From Embleya sp042956465 (GTDB lineage: Bacteria; Actinomycetota; Actinomycetes; Streptomycetales; Streptomycetaceae), in NCBI RefSeq assembly GCF_042956465.1, contig NZ_JBIBGL010000008.1, positions 415,041 to 479,040 on the forward strand: a DNA stretch of 64,000 nucleotides, in the 5' to 3' direction. Positions within the stretch are counted from its first letter, which is position 1. Every line of letters begins with the position of its first letter. Below are positions 1 through 8,325 of the stretch, piece by piece. The position numbers were made by a program, and so were the translations under genes. The notes under the pieces were generated by a model, which was not told where the DNA came from, did not search any database, and saw only the letters and a program-made list of their open reading frames with translations.

Positions 1-152
1 GTGAGCGCATGCGGTGGGGACGACGTACCCGGTTTGAGGGTCAGCCGCCATGCGGCGTTCTCGGTGGAACCACGGCTCGGGGCGGCGAGGCCGACGAAGG
101 TCGCGTGCGGGTTGTCGAAGACAGGCGCTTCGGCGGCGGCGATGAACGGCAT
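1..152 (-). CDS. Cupin-domain protein, 5' part only (runs off the left edge)
   Basis: Read on the minus strand from the ATG at 152, the frame gives about 50 residues starting MPFIAAAEAPVFDNP, with GLAAPSRGSTEN further on. This is clearly similar to the start of the next cupin gene (MPLIKAADAPVFEAP, GLAAPSRGSKEN), so the two are tandem paralogues. A GGGAG ribosome site lies upstream of the ATG. Only the N-terminal strand region is in the window; the metal-binding cupin motifs would lie beyond the edge. The substrate is unknown. The paralogy is seen directly; the fold is inferred from the neighbour. Confidence 0.75.
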   Translation of the reverse strand, partial: MPFIAAAEAPVFDNPHATFVGLAAPSRGSTENAAWRLTLKPGTSSPPHAL

Positions 153-278
153 GGCAATCGTCTCCCGGAGGCAGAGCAAAGGCGGAAAGAAGCAGGTGTT
201 GCGGTCTCGGACCCACGGCAAATCCAGACCTGACTGCCCTACCGGGCCCACGGCAGGGCGGATCCGGACGCAACGGCT

Positions 279-650
279 CTACTGGGCCCACGGCGGATCG
301 ATCAGGTCCCCGCCCACCTCCGCCTGACCGCCGACGGGCAGGATCGCGACCGCCTCGAACGGCTCGTCGCCCGAGACGGCGATGCCGAAGAGCACGTGTG
401 CCGGGACGACGAGGGCGTCACCCGTGTGGAAGTCGCGGGTTTCGCCGTCGAGAGTGACAACGGCCTTGCCACTGATCGCGATGAAGATCTCCTCGCGGGT
501 AACGGCGTGTTCGCGGCCGGGGTTGCCCGGCTGCATGGTGAAGCGCCAGAGGCTGTTCTCCTTCGAGCCGCGGCTTGGGGCGGCGAGTCCGATGGCGGTC
601 ATCAGCGGGGCTTCGAAGACCGGCGCGTCGGCCGCTTTGATGAGAGGCAT
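279..650 (-). CDS. Small single-domain cupin protein
   Basis: The 123-residue product has a cupin core: EEIFIAISGKAVVTLDGE, then HTGDALVVPAHVLFGI, typical of small RmlC-like beta-barrels that bind a metal or small ligand. The start at 650 was chosen because GGAGG sits just upstream and because it aligns with the paralogue beginning at 152. The gene is divergent from the MarR gene at 752, so that MarR protein probably controls it. Such cupins are often quercetinase-like or isomerase-like, but the reaction cannot be told here. The last bases of the gene are partly repeated just downstream at about 238-262, a trace of local duplication. Confidence 0.85.
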   Translation of the reverse strand: MPLIKAADAPVFEAPLMTAIGLAAPSRGSKENSLWRFTMQPGNPGREHAVTREEIFIAISGKAVVTLDGETRDFHTGDALVVPAHVLFGIAVSGDEPFEAVAILPVGGQAEVGGDLIDPPWAQ

Positions 651-751
651 CAAGGTTCCTCCGTTAGAGTACCCAACCAAGGTAGAAAACCAGGGTGTAC
701 AACTGAAGTGTGCAACCAGAGTTGAGCATATCTGACGGGAGAGCGTCAAGC
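651..751. promoter_or_regulatory. Divergent cupin/MarR promoter region with direct repeats
   Basis: This 100-base spacer is visibly poorer in G+C than its surroundings. It carries two nine-base direct repeats, GTGTACAAC at 695-703 and GTGTGCAAC at 708-716, thirteen bases apart, and related CCAACC and AACCAG words. The spacing of a little over one helical turn suits repeated regulator contacts. A role as a MarR operator is inferred from position only. Confidence 0.5.
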
Positions 752-1198
752 ATGGATTTCGGACTGCTGTTGGGGCACGCCTACCAGGCCTTCGTCCAAG
801 AGCTGCACGCACACTTGGCGGAACGCGGATTCCCGGCGGTGGGATCGTCGTACGGCTTCGTGCTCCGCACTCTGGACCGGGAGGCGGTGACCGCGACACA
901 ACTCGGCGAAAGACTCGGGATCACGGCACAGGGCGCGGCGAAGGTAATCGATGAGATGGTCGCCCTCGGCTACGTCGAACGCCGCCCGGACCCCGCGGAC
1001 AAACGCGCGAAGCAATTGCACCTGGCGCCGGGCGGGGCTGCGATGTTGGCGGTGGTACGCGAGTTCCACGCCGAGTACGAGGCCAGGTTGACGCAGGAAG
1101 TCGGCGCAGACGAAGTAGCGGCCGTACGCCGGGTATTGACCGCGATGGTCGCCACATCCACCGGCCCGGACCTGGCCCGCCTGTTCCGCCCCCTGTGA
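752..1198 (+). CDS. MarR-family winged-helix transcriptional regulator
   Basis: The 148-residue protein has the MarR layout: an N-terminal dimerisation helix, a winged helix around residues 45-95 (VTATQLGERLGITAQGAAKV, then a wing with RRPDPADKRAKQL) and C-terminal helices. The DPxDxR wing motif is typical of the family. The start at 752 follows a GGGAGAG-type site; an upstream in-frame start at 710 would run through the promoter region. It faces the cupin gene head to head and is probably its local, ligand-responsive repressor. The ligand is not evident. Confidence 0.88.
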   Translation: MDFGLLLGHAYQAFVQELHAHLAERGFPAVGSSYGFVLRTLDREAVTATQLGERLGITAQGAAKVIDEMVALGYVERRPDPADKRAKQLHLAPGGAAMLAVVREFHAEYEARLTQEVGADEVAAVRRVLTAMVATSTGPDLARLFRPL

Positions 1199-1280
1199 GA
1201 CGACCCTGGGCGTGCCGGCACCACCACTCGCCACCCGCGCGACCACCGCCGCCGTGCGCGCATCCGGCCGGCATCCCGGT

Positions 1281-2111
1281 TCAACCGGCGGCGATCGGCT
1301 CCTGGAGTTCCGTAACCCACTCTTCCGGATCGTCCGGGCATTCGAGGTAGAGCTCCCGGGCGTACCCCAGGGAGCGATACCCGTTGGCATCGATCCACCT
1401 GGCCATCGCCTGGACGCCGGCCATCACGTTGTCCATGGAGCCCCGATGGACGTACGTCGCGGCACACTCGATCTCGGGCAGGTCCACGATCGCAAAGCCG
1501 AATTCGGCTCGGGGCCCCGTCGCCACCGTCATTCCGGCGTGGATGACGACGGTGTCGTCCTGGTCCGGCGCGGCCTCGTAGTAGGCGATGCCCGGCCCGG
1601 TCGGAGCAACTCCGGCGGCCTCCAATCGGCGACACAGTTCGTCGTACAGCGGGTCGATGATCGGCCCGATCCCCTCCGGCCCGTCGGCATTCGCAGGGGT
1701 GGTGGCGGTCAACTCGGCCACCCGGACTGCGGGGATGCGCTTGACCACGATGTCGTCGGCAGACATTCGTCCCTCGGCCTCGATCGTCCGGAGCCTCGCC
1801 TCGACCCGGGCCAGCCGCAGCGCGTCCGCCGCCACCGTGGCGGCGAGTTCGGCCCGCCGCAGACGCAACATCCCGCGCAATTCCTCGACGCTCACCCGCT
1901 CGTCCAGGATGCTCCGGACCTGGTGAAGGGTGAAGCCAAGGTCCTTCAGCGCGATCACCCGGTTGAGCCGGGCAAGTTGGCCGGCCTCGTAGAAGCGATA
2001 GCCGCTGTCCGGGTCGACCCGGGCGGGCCGCAGCAGCCCGATCGCGTCGTAGTGCCGCAACATGCGAACCGATACGCGACCGTGCCTGGCGAAGTCTCCG
2101 ATGCTGAACAT
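1281..2111 (-). CDS. MerR-family regulator with GyrI-like ligand-binding domain
   Basis: The 276-residue protein begins with a MerR DNA-binding domain (MFSIGDFARHGRVSVRMLRH, then a GYRFYEAGQLARL motif) and a helical linker around residues 75-115. A C-terminal GyrI-like effector domain of about 150 residues follows. This is the BmrR/BltR architecture, in which a hydrophobic or cationic ligand triggers promoter untwisting. No efflux gene adjoins it, so its target is not obvious; the dyad just upstream points to autoregulation. There are no cysteines in a metal-sensor arrangement, which argues against a metal or redox MerR. Confidence 0.88.
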   Translation of the reverse strand: MFSIGDFARHGRVSVRMLRHYDAIGLLRPARVDPDSGYRFYEAGQLARLNRVIALKDLGFTLHQVRSILDERVSVEELRGMLRLRRAELAATVAADALRLARVEARLRTIEAEGRMSADDIVVKRIPAVRVAELTATTPANADGPEGIGPIIDPLYDELCRRLEAAGVAPTGPGIAYYEAAPDQDDTVVIHAGMTVATGPRAEFGFAIVDLPEIECAATYVHRGSMDNVMAGVQAMARWIDANGYRSLGYARELYLECPDDPEEWVTELQEPIAAG

Positions 2112-2130
2112 GACGCCTCCCAGCGCAGAG

Positions 2131-2152
2131 CCTTACACGGTGTCAGGGTCAA
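2131..2152 (-). promoter_or_regulatory. MerR-type operator/promoter dyad
   Basis: On the minus strand a TTGACC hexamer overlaps an inverted repeat, CCTGACAC and GTGTAAGG, separated by one base. It lies about 20 bases upstream of the MerR start codon. A dyad between or beside promoter hexamers is the classic MerR arrangement. No good -10 box is seen, so the exact promoter is uncertain. Confidence 0.55.
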
Positions 2153-2383
2153 GCGGGAGGCGACGCCGGGCGGGGTGGGGTCGGCGAAGTCGACGACCGG
2201 GCGGGGTGGCACGGCGGGTTGGAGGACCGCGCATGAAACCGCGCTCCCCCGGCCGAGCCCTCGGACGGAGGCCGGATCGCGCACCTCCGCCCCGGCCCGG
2301 GCTGCCCTGCCCCGGCCCGACACCCGCCCGACCCGACCCGAGGCGAGGCGAGGCGACCCGACTCGCCCCCGCCCAACTCCCCC

Positions 2384-3889
2384 TCAGGCCACCGGCCCCG
2401 GTGCCAACGTGCGTCGGGCCACCAAGGCCGCGTTCAGTCGATGCAGGTCCTCGGCACGGTTCGGGGACAGGCCGGTGAGGCCCGTCACCCGGCGGATGCG
2501 GTAGTCGACGGAGTTCGGGTGCAGGTGCAGGGTGGCGGCGGTGGCCCGGCGGTCGCGGCCGTGGGTGAGGTACGTCTCCAGCGTCAGCAGCAGCTCGGGT
2601 CTGCGGTCGAGCGGCGCGAGGAGACCGGCCAGACCGGCCAACGCGGCGCTGGGGCGGCTGAGTTGGTAGTCGAGCAGGACGTCGGCGAGCAGGTACAGGC
2701 CGGGGCCGCGGCCACTGCTGCGGATCAGTCGGAGCACCTCGGTATTGCGGTCCACCGCGTCCGGGATGCCGGTCGGCTCGGTGAGCGCGGCAGCGGCGGT
2801 GATCGGGGTGTCGGCCGCGTCGGCGGCGTGCGCGATCAGGGCGCGTACGTCGGGCCAGTCGGGCGCGGCGTCCGCCGGCAGCAGCGCGGTCCCGCCGCCG
2901 GGGTCGAGCGCGGTCAGCGCGGGGCGGCCGGTGAAGCCGTCCAGGGCCTGCCGGATCCGGCGTAGCTTGCGCCGCGCGGCGATGGCGGCGCACGGGCCCG
3001 GGCGGGCCTCGTCCGGATGCGCGGCCAGGACGAGGGTCAGGACCAGGTAGCGGGCGGCCGGCCGTACCCCCGTCCGGCCGGCGACCGTGTCTGCGGATTC
3101 GCCGGCGAGCAGGGCCGCCAACAGTGCGTGTCGGCCGCTCTGTTCCGGCCCCTCCAGCAGTCGGCGGGTCTCCAGGTAGGCCGAACTGACCGCTGCGACG
3201 ATGGCCCGCTGGAGTCCGAGCAGATCCGCGAACAGGGCGAGTACGTCGGCGAGTTCCTCCGGACGTGCCTGGCCGGTGGTCTCCCGCCAGCACATCTCGA
3301 CGCCGATCTGATACGCGGTCAGGATCGCGTCGAGCGGTACGCCCTCCTCCGCCCGCTGGGCTGCCGAGGCGCGCTGCGGTGCGAGGTTCGCCTCGCCCGC
3401 CGCCAGCCGGCCCTCGACCACGTCGGCGAACAGCCGCACCGTGTGCTGCACGATCTCGGCGATGTCCCCGGCCAGTTCCTCGGCGGGCAGCGCCGCGTAC
3501 GCGGGCAACTCGGCGGGCAGCCGATCCAGCACCTCCCTGGTCAACCGGGGCGCGCCGGCCCGCAATCGGGCCGCCACCGGCCGACCGCCGATCCGCAGCG
3601 GAGCGGGGCGCGTTCGATCCGAGCACGAGCGCACGGCGGGCGCACCGGAAGCGGCGAACGTGGCGGACGCGGGCGCAGCGGCCGAAGCGCCCGCTGCGCC
3701 GGGAGCTTGGGCCGCGCCGGGCCCAACGGCCGTACCCTGCCCACCGGCCGTACCCGGCTCACCAGCCCTACCCGGCCCACCGGCCGTACCGGCCCCATCC
3801 GCCGCGTCGGCCAAGGCCCTTGCGCCGGCCGCGGCCCGAGCGCCGTGTGTGGTGGGCGTCCGGTCACGCGGCGAGTTGTCACGTGTCAC
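2384..3889 (-). CDS. PucR/CdaR-type transcriptional regulator
   Basis: The C-terminal 60 residues form the PucR-type helix-turn-helix: LETYLTHGRDRRATAATLHL, then HPNSVDYRIRRVTGLTGL. Ahead of it are a long helical region and a GGDEF-like degenerate domain, usual for this actinobacterial family. The first 85 or so residues are low-complexity Ala/Gly/Pro/Thr sequence. The GTG at 3889 is supported by GGAGGG six bases upstream, so this tail is probably translated, although a shorter start near residue 90 is possible. It is divergent from a secreted esterase, which may be a target. The ligand is unknown. Confidence 0.8.
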   Translation of the reverse strand: MTRDNSPRDRTPTTHGARAAAGARALADAADGAGTAGGPGRAGEPGTAGGQGTAVGPGAAQAPGAAGASAAAPASATFAASGAPAVRSCSDRTRPAPLRIGGRPVAARLRAGAPRLTREVLDRLPAELPAYAALPAEELAGDIAEIVQHTVRLFADVVEGRLAAGEANLAPQRASAAQRAEEGVPLDAILTAYQIGVEMCWRETTGQARPEELADVLALFADLLGLQRAIVAAVSSAYLETRRLLEGPEQSGRHALLAALLAGESADTVAGRTGVRPAARYLVLTLVLAAHPDEARPGPCAAIAARRKLRRIRQALDGFTGRPALTALDPGGGTALLPADAAPDWPDVRALIAHAADAADTPITAAAALTEPTGIPDAVDRNTEVLRLIRSSGRGPGLYLLADVLLDYQLSRPSAALAGLAGLLAPLDRRPELLLTLETYLTHGRDRRATAATLHLHPNSVDYRIRRVTGLTGLSPNRAEDLHRLNAALVARRTLAPGPVA

Positions 3890-3988
3890 AGGGACCCTCC
3901 GGAAAGTCTGTGTTACTCACCAGTTAAGCCGCTCTGTCCGAGTCTGCATGATGACGCGTGGGACATTCCACGACCGGCGGGAGTCGTC

Positions 3989-4930
3989 ATGAACTCTGCT
4001 GCACGCACGAGGAGTCGGCTGCACAGCAGTCCCCGGAAGCCAAGCCGTCGTCTGCGCGGATTCGCTCGCGGCGCCGCGGCGGCGATCGCGGCCGGCGCAC
4101 TGGTCCTGGCCGGCCTGGTCGCCGGGACTGCGCCGGCGGGCGCGGCGGATCGTCAGGTCTACGTCGCGCTCGGGGACTCGATGGCCTCGGGTCCGCTGAT
4201 CCCGGACGTCACCGGGCCGCTTGCGTGCGGCCGGTCCACCAACAACTACGCACACCTGCTCGCGGCGCGCCTGAACGTCGCCGAGTTGCGGGATGTTACG
4301 TGCAGCGGCGCGGACAGCAACGACATGACGTCGCCGCAGCACCTGTCCCTGGCCGGCGTCGACATGGGTGAGGCGCCGCCGCAGTTCGACGCGCTCGGTA
4401 CGGACACCACGCTCGTCACCCTGACCATCGGCGGCAACGATGTGGGTCTGGTGGGCGTGGCCCAGGGCTGTGCGACGCTCAACCCGTTCGCGACCCCGTG
4501 CCGGGACGAGTGGACGGCCGGCGGGGTCGACCGAATCGCCCAGCGCATCGACGCGTTCGCGCCCAAACTCGGCGCGGTCCTGACCGGCATCCACCAGCGC
4601 GCACCGCACGCCCGGGTCGTGGTCACCGGCTACGGCCTGTACATCAAGCCCGGCGGCTGCTGGCCGTACCAGCCGGTCCTCGGAGTCGACGCGGACTATC
4701 TCCAGGGCAGCGTGAACCGCCTCAACGCGACGATCGCCGCCCAGGCCGGGGCACACGGCGCCGACTACGTGGACGTGGCGGGCCCCAGCGCAGGCCACGA
4801 TGCGTGCCAGGCCCCCGCCGCCAAGTGGGTGGAGGGCTACGTGCCCACCGACCTGGCCGCCCCCCTGCACCCCAACCGCCGCGGCGAAGCCAACTACGCC
4901 ACGATCATCGCCACCCACATCCCCGCCTGA
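3989..4930 (+). CDS. Secreted SGNH/GDSL-family hydrolase (lipase/esterase)
   Basis: The 313-residue protein has an arginine-rich N-region, a hydrophobic segment (about residues 30-50) and an Ala-X-Ala cleavage site, so it is exported. The mature part starts with the SGNH block I, VALGDSMASG (nucleophile Ser), followed by TIGGNDVG (block III Gly/Asn region) and DLAAPLHPN (block V Asp/His). Six or so cysteines suggest disulphides, as in Streptomyces lipases of the SCO1725 type. The start follows CGGGAG. A near-palindrome, TTACTCACCAGTTAA, at 3913-3927 upstream may be an operator. The natural substrate is not predictable beyond an ester. Confidence 0.87.
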   Translation: MNSAARTRSRLHSSPRKPSRRLRGFARGAAAAIAAGALVLAGLVAGTAPAGAADRQVYVALGDSMASGPLIPDVTGPLACGRSTNNYAHLLAARLNVAELRDVTCSGADSNDMTSPQHLSLAGVDMGEAPPQFDALGTDTTLVTLTIGGNDVGLVGVAQGCATLNPFATPCRDEWTAGGVDRIAQRIDAFAPKLGAVLTGIHQRAPHARVVVTGYGLYIKPGGCWPYQPVLGVDADYLQGSVNRLNATIAAQAGAHGADYVDVAGPSAGHDACQAPAAKWVEGYVPTDLAAPLHPNRRGEANYATIIATHIPA

Positions 4931-5254
4931 CCCCCCGCCCCGGCACACCCACGCCGCGCGCCACCGACCTCCGGAGGCGCGCGGCCGACCCCTGGGATCC
5001 GGCGGACAACCCGAAAGCCCCACGAATCCCGCTGCCCACCCGAACCACGCACCACCGGCGCCACACACCCGCCCGGGCAAGCGTCGCCACACACCGACCG
5101 ACGCACCACACCCGCCCGAGCACCACACCGCCGGCGCGCCACACCCACCCAGGCGACCGCCCACCCGCACCACACCTACCGACGCACCACCCGCACCCGG
5201 GCCGGAACCACCCCCGCCCGCGCACGCCACCCACCGCGCAACCACCCGCCCGCG
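4931..5254. other. Gene-free GC-rich spacer
   Basis: This is a 324-base C-rich, A-punctuated tract with many CACACC and CCACC words between two converging genes. I see no credible start site with a ribosome site, no RNA gene and no clear hairpin terminator. Open frames here are a by-product of the base composition. Confidence 0.6.
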
Positions 5255-7690
5255 CTACGCGCCCGCCTCGTACCCGTGGTCGCCCGACTGGGCGAGGGAG
5301 CGTTCCACTCCCGCTTCCATCTCCTTGCGGGCCGCCTCGTCCGCGACGCCCGAGCGGTCGAAGGCCACGAGGGCGCCGCGCCACAGCTCGGCCGCCTCGC
5401 GGTACGCGAAGTGGATTTCCGCGTCGAGTGCGGCAAGACGCGCGAAGTGGGTGGCCTTCGCCGCCGTGGCGCGCGATGCCGATGCCAGGTAGTGGTGGGC
5501 CAGCGCCGCCACGTCCCGCGGCCGCACGGCCTCGATCGCCTCGGCCGTGCGGGCGTGCATCCGGGCTCGGCGCAGCTGGGACAGGTCCTCGTACAGCGTG
5601 TCCCGGACCAGCGCGTGGGTGAACCGCAGTTGGCCCGCCTCCGGCTCGACGAGCAGGCCGGTCAGCAGCGCCGACTCGACCGCGTCGAGCACCGTGTCCT
5701 CGTCCGTGCCGCCCTGCGCCAGCAGTACGTCGACGTCGACGTCCCGACCCAGTACGCACGCCTGCTTGAGCACCTCCTGGGCGGCCTTCGGCAATCCCGC
5801 GACATGCCGCCGGATCACGTCCCGCACCCCGACCGGGACCTCGGACACCGCCGCGTGTGCCCCTTCCGCCGCGAGCACCCGCGCCGTCTCCAGGACGTAG
5901 AACGGGTTGCCCGCCGTGCGGTCCACGATCGCCCGCACGGTGTCCGCGTCGATCGGCGCCGAGACCGCGCCGCGCACCAGGTCGGCGACCGCCTCCGGGG
6001 CCAGGCCGGTGAGTTCGATGCGTTCCGGGCCGCAGCGCGCCAACCGGGCGAGTGCGTCGGCGAGCAGGTCACCGACCTCGTTGTGCCGGTACGTGACCAC
6101 GAGCAGCACCCGCCCGGCCGCGTCCCGGTCGGTGGCCAGGTGGCACAGCAGCGCCAACGTCTCCTCGTCCGCGCGGTGCACGTCGTCCAGGACCAGCAGC
6201 CACGGCGTCTCGGCGCCGGCTCGGGCCAGGTACCCCACCACCGCCTGATGCAGCCTCAGCTTCGCCGCCGCCTGATCGCCCACCGGGACGAACGAGTCGG
6301 CGAGCAGCGGGGCCAGCACCCGGGCGGTCTCCTCGTCCGGCGGGCTCACCGCCGCGAGCGTGCGCAACATCTGGGTCCACGGCCACCCGGCCGGCGCGCC
6401 GCCGGACTCGGGGCAGCGTCCCCATGCGGCCCGCCAACCCTCGGCCGCCAGCAACTCCCGTACGTGCTCGGTCAACGCGGTCTTGCCCTCGCCCGGATCG
6501 CCGCTGACCAAGGCGACCGCGAGCCGCCCGTCGACGCGCTTCGCCGCGGCCAACAGCGTCGCGGTCTCCTCGGCCCGGCCGATCAAGGTGGTCGTGCGCG
6601 CCACGAATCCGCCTCCCGTCGCAGCACCGGAAACATGCTCGGAAACCTGGCCGTGGACCCGACCGAAGGCCGGGTCGGACCCATCCGCGGGAACCCGGCC
6701 GTAGGCCCGATCGGATCCATCCGCGGAAACCTGCCCGTAGACCGGGTCGGACCCATCCGCGGAAATCTGCCCGCCGACCGGGTCGGACGAAGTCGAGGGG
6801 TGGATCCGCGCCACACCCGGCGCCTCCCGAAGCGGCGGTACCGCGACCCCCACTGCGGCCTCCGCCGTGGCCCCTGCCGCGACCCCCACCCCGACCCCGG
6901 CCGCGCTCGGCACCGCCACCGGCGCGTCCAACTCCACGGCGTGCGCCAGGATGTCCGCCTCCAGGCGCTGCAATCGCGCCCCCGGCTCGACCCCCAACTC
7001 CTCCCGCAGCGCGGTGCGTACCCGGCGCAGCACCGCCAACGCGTCGCTTTGGCGCGCACATCGGTACATCGCCAGCGCGAGCAGCCGCCAACTCTCCTCG
7101 CGCAGCGGGTGTGCGGCCGCGTGCGCCTCCAGACCCGGCACGATCCCGGACGCCTGCCCGATCGCGAGGCCGGCCTCGGCCCGGCGTTCGACCGCGACCA
7201 GGCGCAACTCCTCCAGCCGGGCCGCCTCCGGCCGCGCCCACGGTTCGTCGGCGAACTGCGCGTATGCCGGCCCCCGCCACAGGTCCAGCGCCGCGGTCAA
7301 CTCGCGCAGCGCCTCCGCGGCGGCGCCGGCCGCCAGCAGGCCGCCGGCCCGGTGTACCAACGCCTCGAAGCGCCACGCGTCGACCTCGTCCGTGCCGACC
7401 CGGAAGGCATAGCCCGGCGGTGCGGTCACCAGCACCGTCGAGGGTGTGCGCGGCGCGCGGTCGGGTTCGAGCGCCCGGCGCAGGTGCGACACGAAGGTCT
7501 GTACCGAGCCGAGCGCGCGGTGCGGCGACTCGCCGTGCCACAGGTCCTCGATCAACCGGTCGACCGGTACGACGTGCCCCCGCGCCAGGACGAGCCGTGC
7601 GAGAACGGCCCGATGGCGCGGGCCGCGCAGGTCGGCCGGTCGGTCACCGTCCCACGCCTCGAGCGCTCCCAGAACACGAAACGTCAGCAT
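5255..7690 (-). CDS. SARP-family regulator fused to an AAA ATPase domain (AfsR-like)
   Basis: The 811-residue protein has an OmpR-type DNA-binding domain (residues 1-95), a BTAD domain (about 100-245), a repetitive linker (about 290-345) and an ATPase domain with Walker A GDPGEGKT (about residue 398) and Walker B PWLLVLDDVHRAD. It stops after about 360 residues of ATPase/helical region, without the long TPR tail of AfsR. SARPs activate secondary-metabolite genes by binding heptameric direct repeats. No biosynthetic cluster adjoins it here, so it may be pleiotropic. The linker carries three or four copies of a 12-residue ADGSDPxYGxV unit. Confidence 0.88.
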   Translation of the reverse strand: MLTFRVLGALEAWDGDRPADLRGPRHRAVLARLVLARGHVVPVDRLIEDLWHGESPHRALGSVQTFVSHLRRALEPDRAPRTPSTVLVTAPPGYAFRVGTDEVDAWRFEALVHRAGGLLAAGAAAEALRELTAALDLWRGPAYAQFADEPWARPEAARLEELRLVAVERRAEAGLAIGQASGIVPGLEAHAAAHPLREESWRLLALAMYRCARQSDALAVLRRVRTALREELGVEPGARLQRLEADILAHAVELDAPVAVPSAAGVGVGVAAGATAEAAVGVAVPPLREAPGVARIHPSTSSDPVGGQISADGSDPVYGQVSADGSDRAYGRVPADGSDPAFGRVHGQVSEHVSGAATGGGFVARTTTLIGRAEETATLLAAAKRVDGRLAVALVSGDPGEGKTALTEHVRELLAAEGWRAAWGRCPESGGAPAGWPWTQMLRTLAAVSPPDEETARVLAPLLADSFVPVGDQAAAKLRLHQAVVGYLARAGAETPWLLVLDDVHRADEETLALLCHLATDRDAAGRVLLVVTYRHNEVGDLLADALARLARCGPERIELTGLAPEAVADLVRGAVSAPIDADTVRAIVDRTAGNPFYVLETARVLAAEGAHAAVSEVPVGVRDVIRRHVAGLPKAAQEVLKQACVLGRDVDVDVLLAQGGTDEDTVLDAVESALLTGLLVEPEAGQLRFTHALVRDTLYEDLSQLRRARMHARTAEAIEAVRPRDVAALAHHYLASASRATAAKATHFARLAALDAEIHFAYREAAELWRGALVAFDRSGVADEAARKEMEAGVERSLAQSGDHGYEAGA
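6650..6790 (-). repeat. 36-base in-frame tandem repeat in the SARP gene
   Basis: Three to four units of 36 bases, with the words GGTCGGACCCATCCGCGG and CCCGTAGACC, lie in the linker between the BTAD and ATPase domains. The period is a multiple of three, so copy-number changes would lengthen or shorten the linker without breaking the frame. Confidence 0.7.
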
Positions 7691-8325
7691 GGATAAGAGA
7701 CCTTACTGATGCGTCACGAGCTACCGAGCGGCGGCCGGGGCTGAAGTCGTCCGGCCTTTGTCCCACGGTGCGTTCAACGCCCACTCGACGCTCGATGAAC
7801 GCCCTTGCCGTCGTCCTGCCGTCGTCCTGCCACCCACTCGCCATCCACCCTCCCCGGCCGCCCGGTACCGATCCACCGCACGCAAACCGAGACCAAGCGC
7901 ACCGCCCGGCCCGGGCGTACGGTCGCCCGGACGTACGATCCACCCGGCCATACAGCCGGCCGACCCGGACGCCCGGCCCGCACATCACCGACCGGCACCG
8001 CACCCAACCGCCCGAGCCCGAGCGCCCGACGACTGCCGATCCCGGAACCCGACTCGGAGCCCGGGTCGACGCCCGCGTCACGGCCCGCCTCGAACCCGCG
8101 TCAGACCCGCCTCGGGCCCACGTCGGACCCCGAGCCGGAGCCCGCGTCAGGACCAAGTCGGCCCCGGCACCCGAAGCCCCGTCACGACCTGAGCCGGGCC
8201 CGACTGGGAGCCCGACTCGGTTCCCGACCCGGGGCCCGCGCGCCGGGGCCCGAGCCAGGCCCCCGCGCCAGGCCGCGCGCCGGGATTCGAGTCGGGGCCC
8301 GAGTCGGGCCGGCCCGCCTCGACCC
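7691..8325. other. Gene-free low-complexity spacer
   Basis: This 635-base stretch lies upstream of the SARP gene and downstream of the HAAS gene. The half nearer 8325 (about 8040-8320) is made of degenerate repeats of a GGGCCCGAGTCGG-type word, in both orientations. Long open frames exist on both strands but they lack ribosome sites and family motifs, so I assign no gene. The SARP promoter must lie at its left end, just above 7690. Confidence 0.6.

Noticed and set aside
1212..2504. Long plus-strand open frame opposite the MerR gene
   Set aside because: It is antisense to a gene with clear family motifs, is rich in Arg/Pro/His as expected from GC-rich antisense, and has no ribosome site.
4931..5254. 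Possible small genes in the C-rich spacer
   Set aside because: Frames are open because stop codons are rare at this base composition; no start signal is seen.
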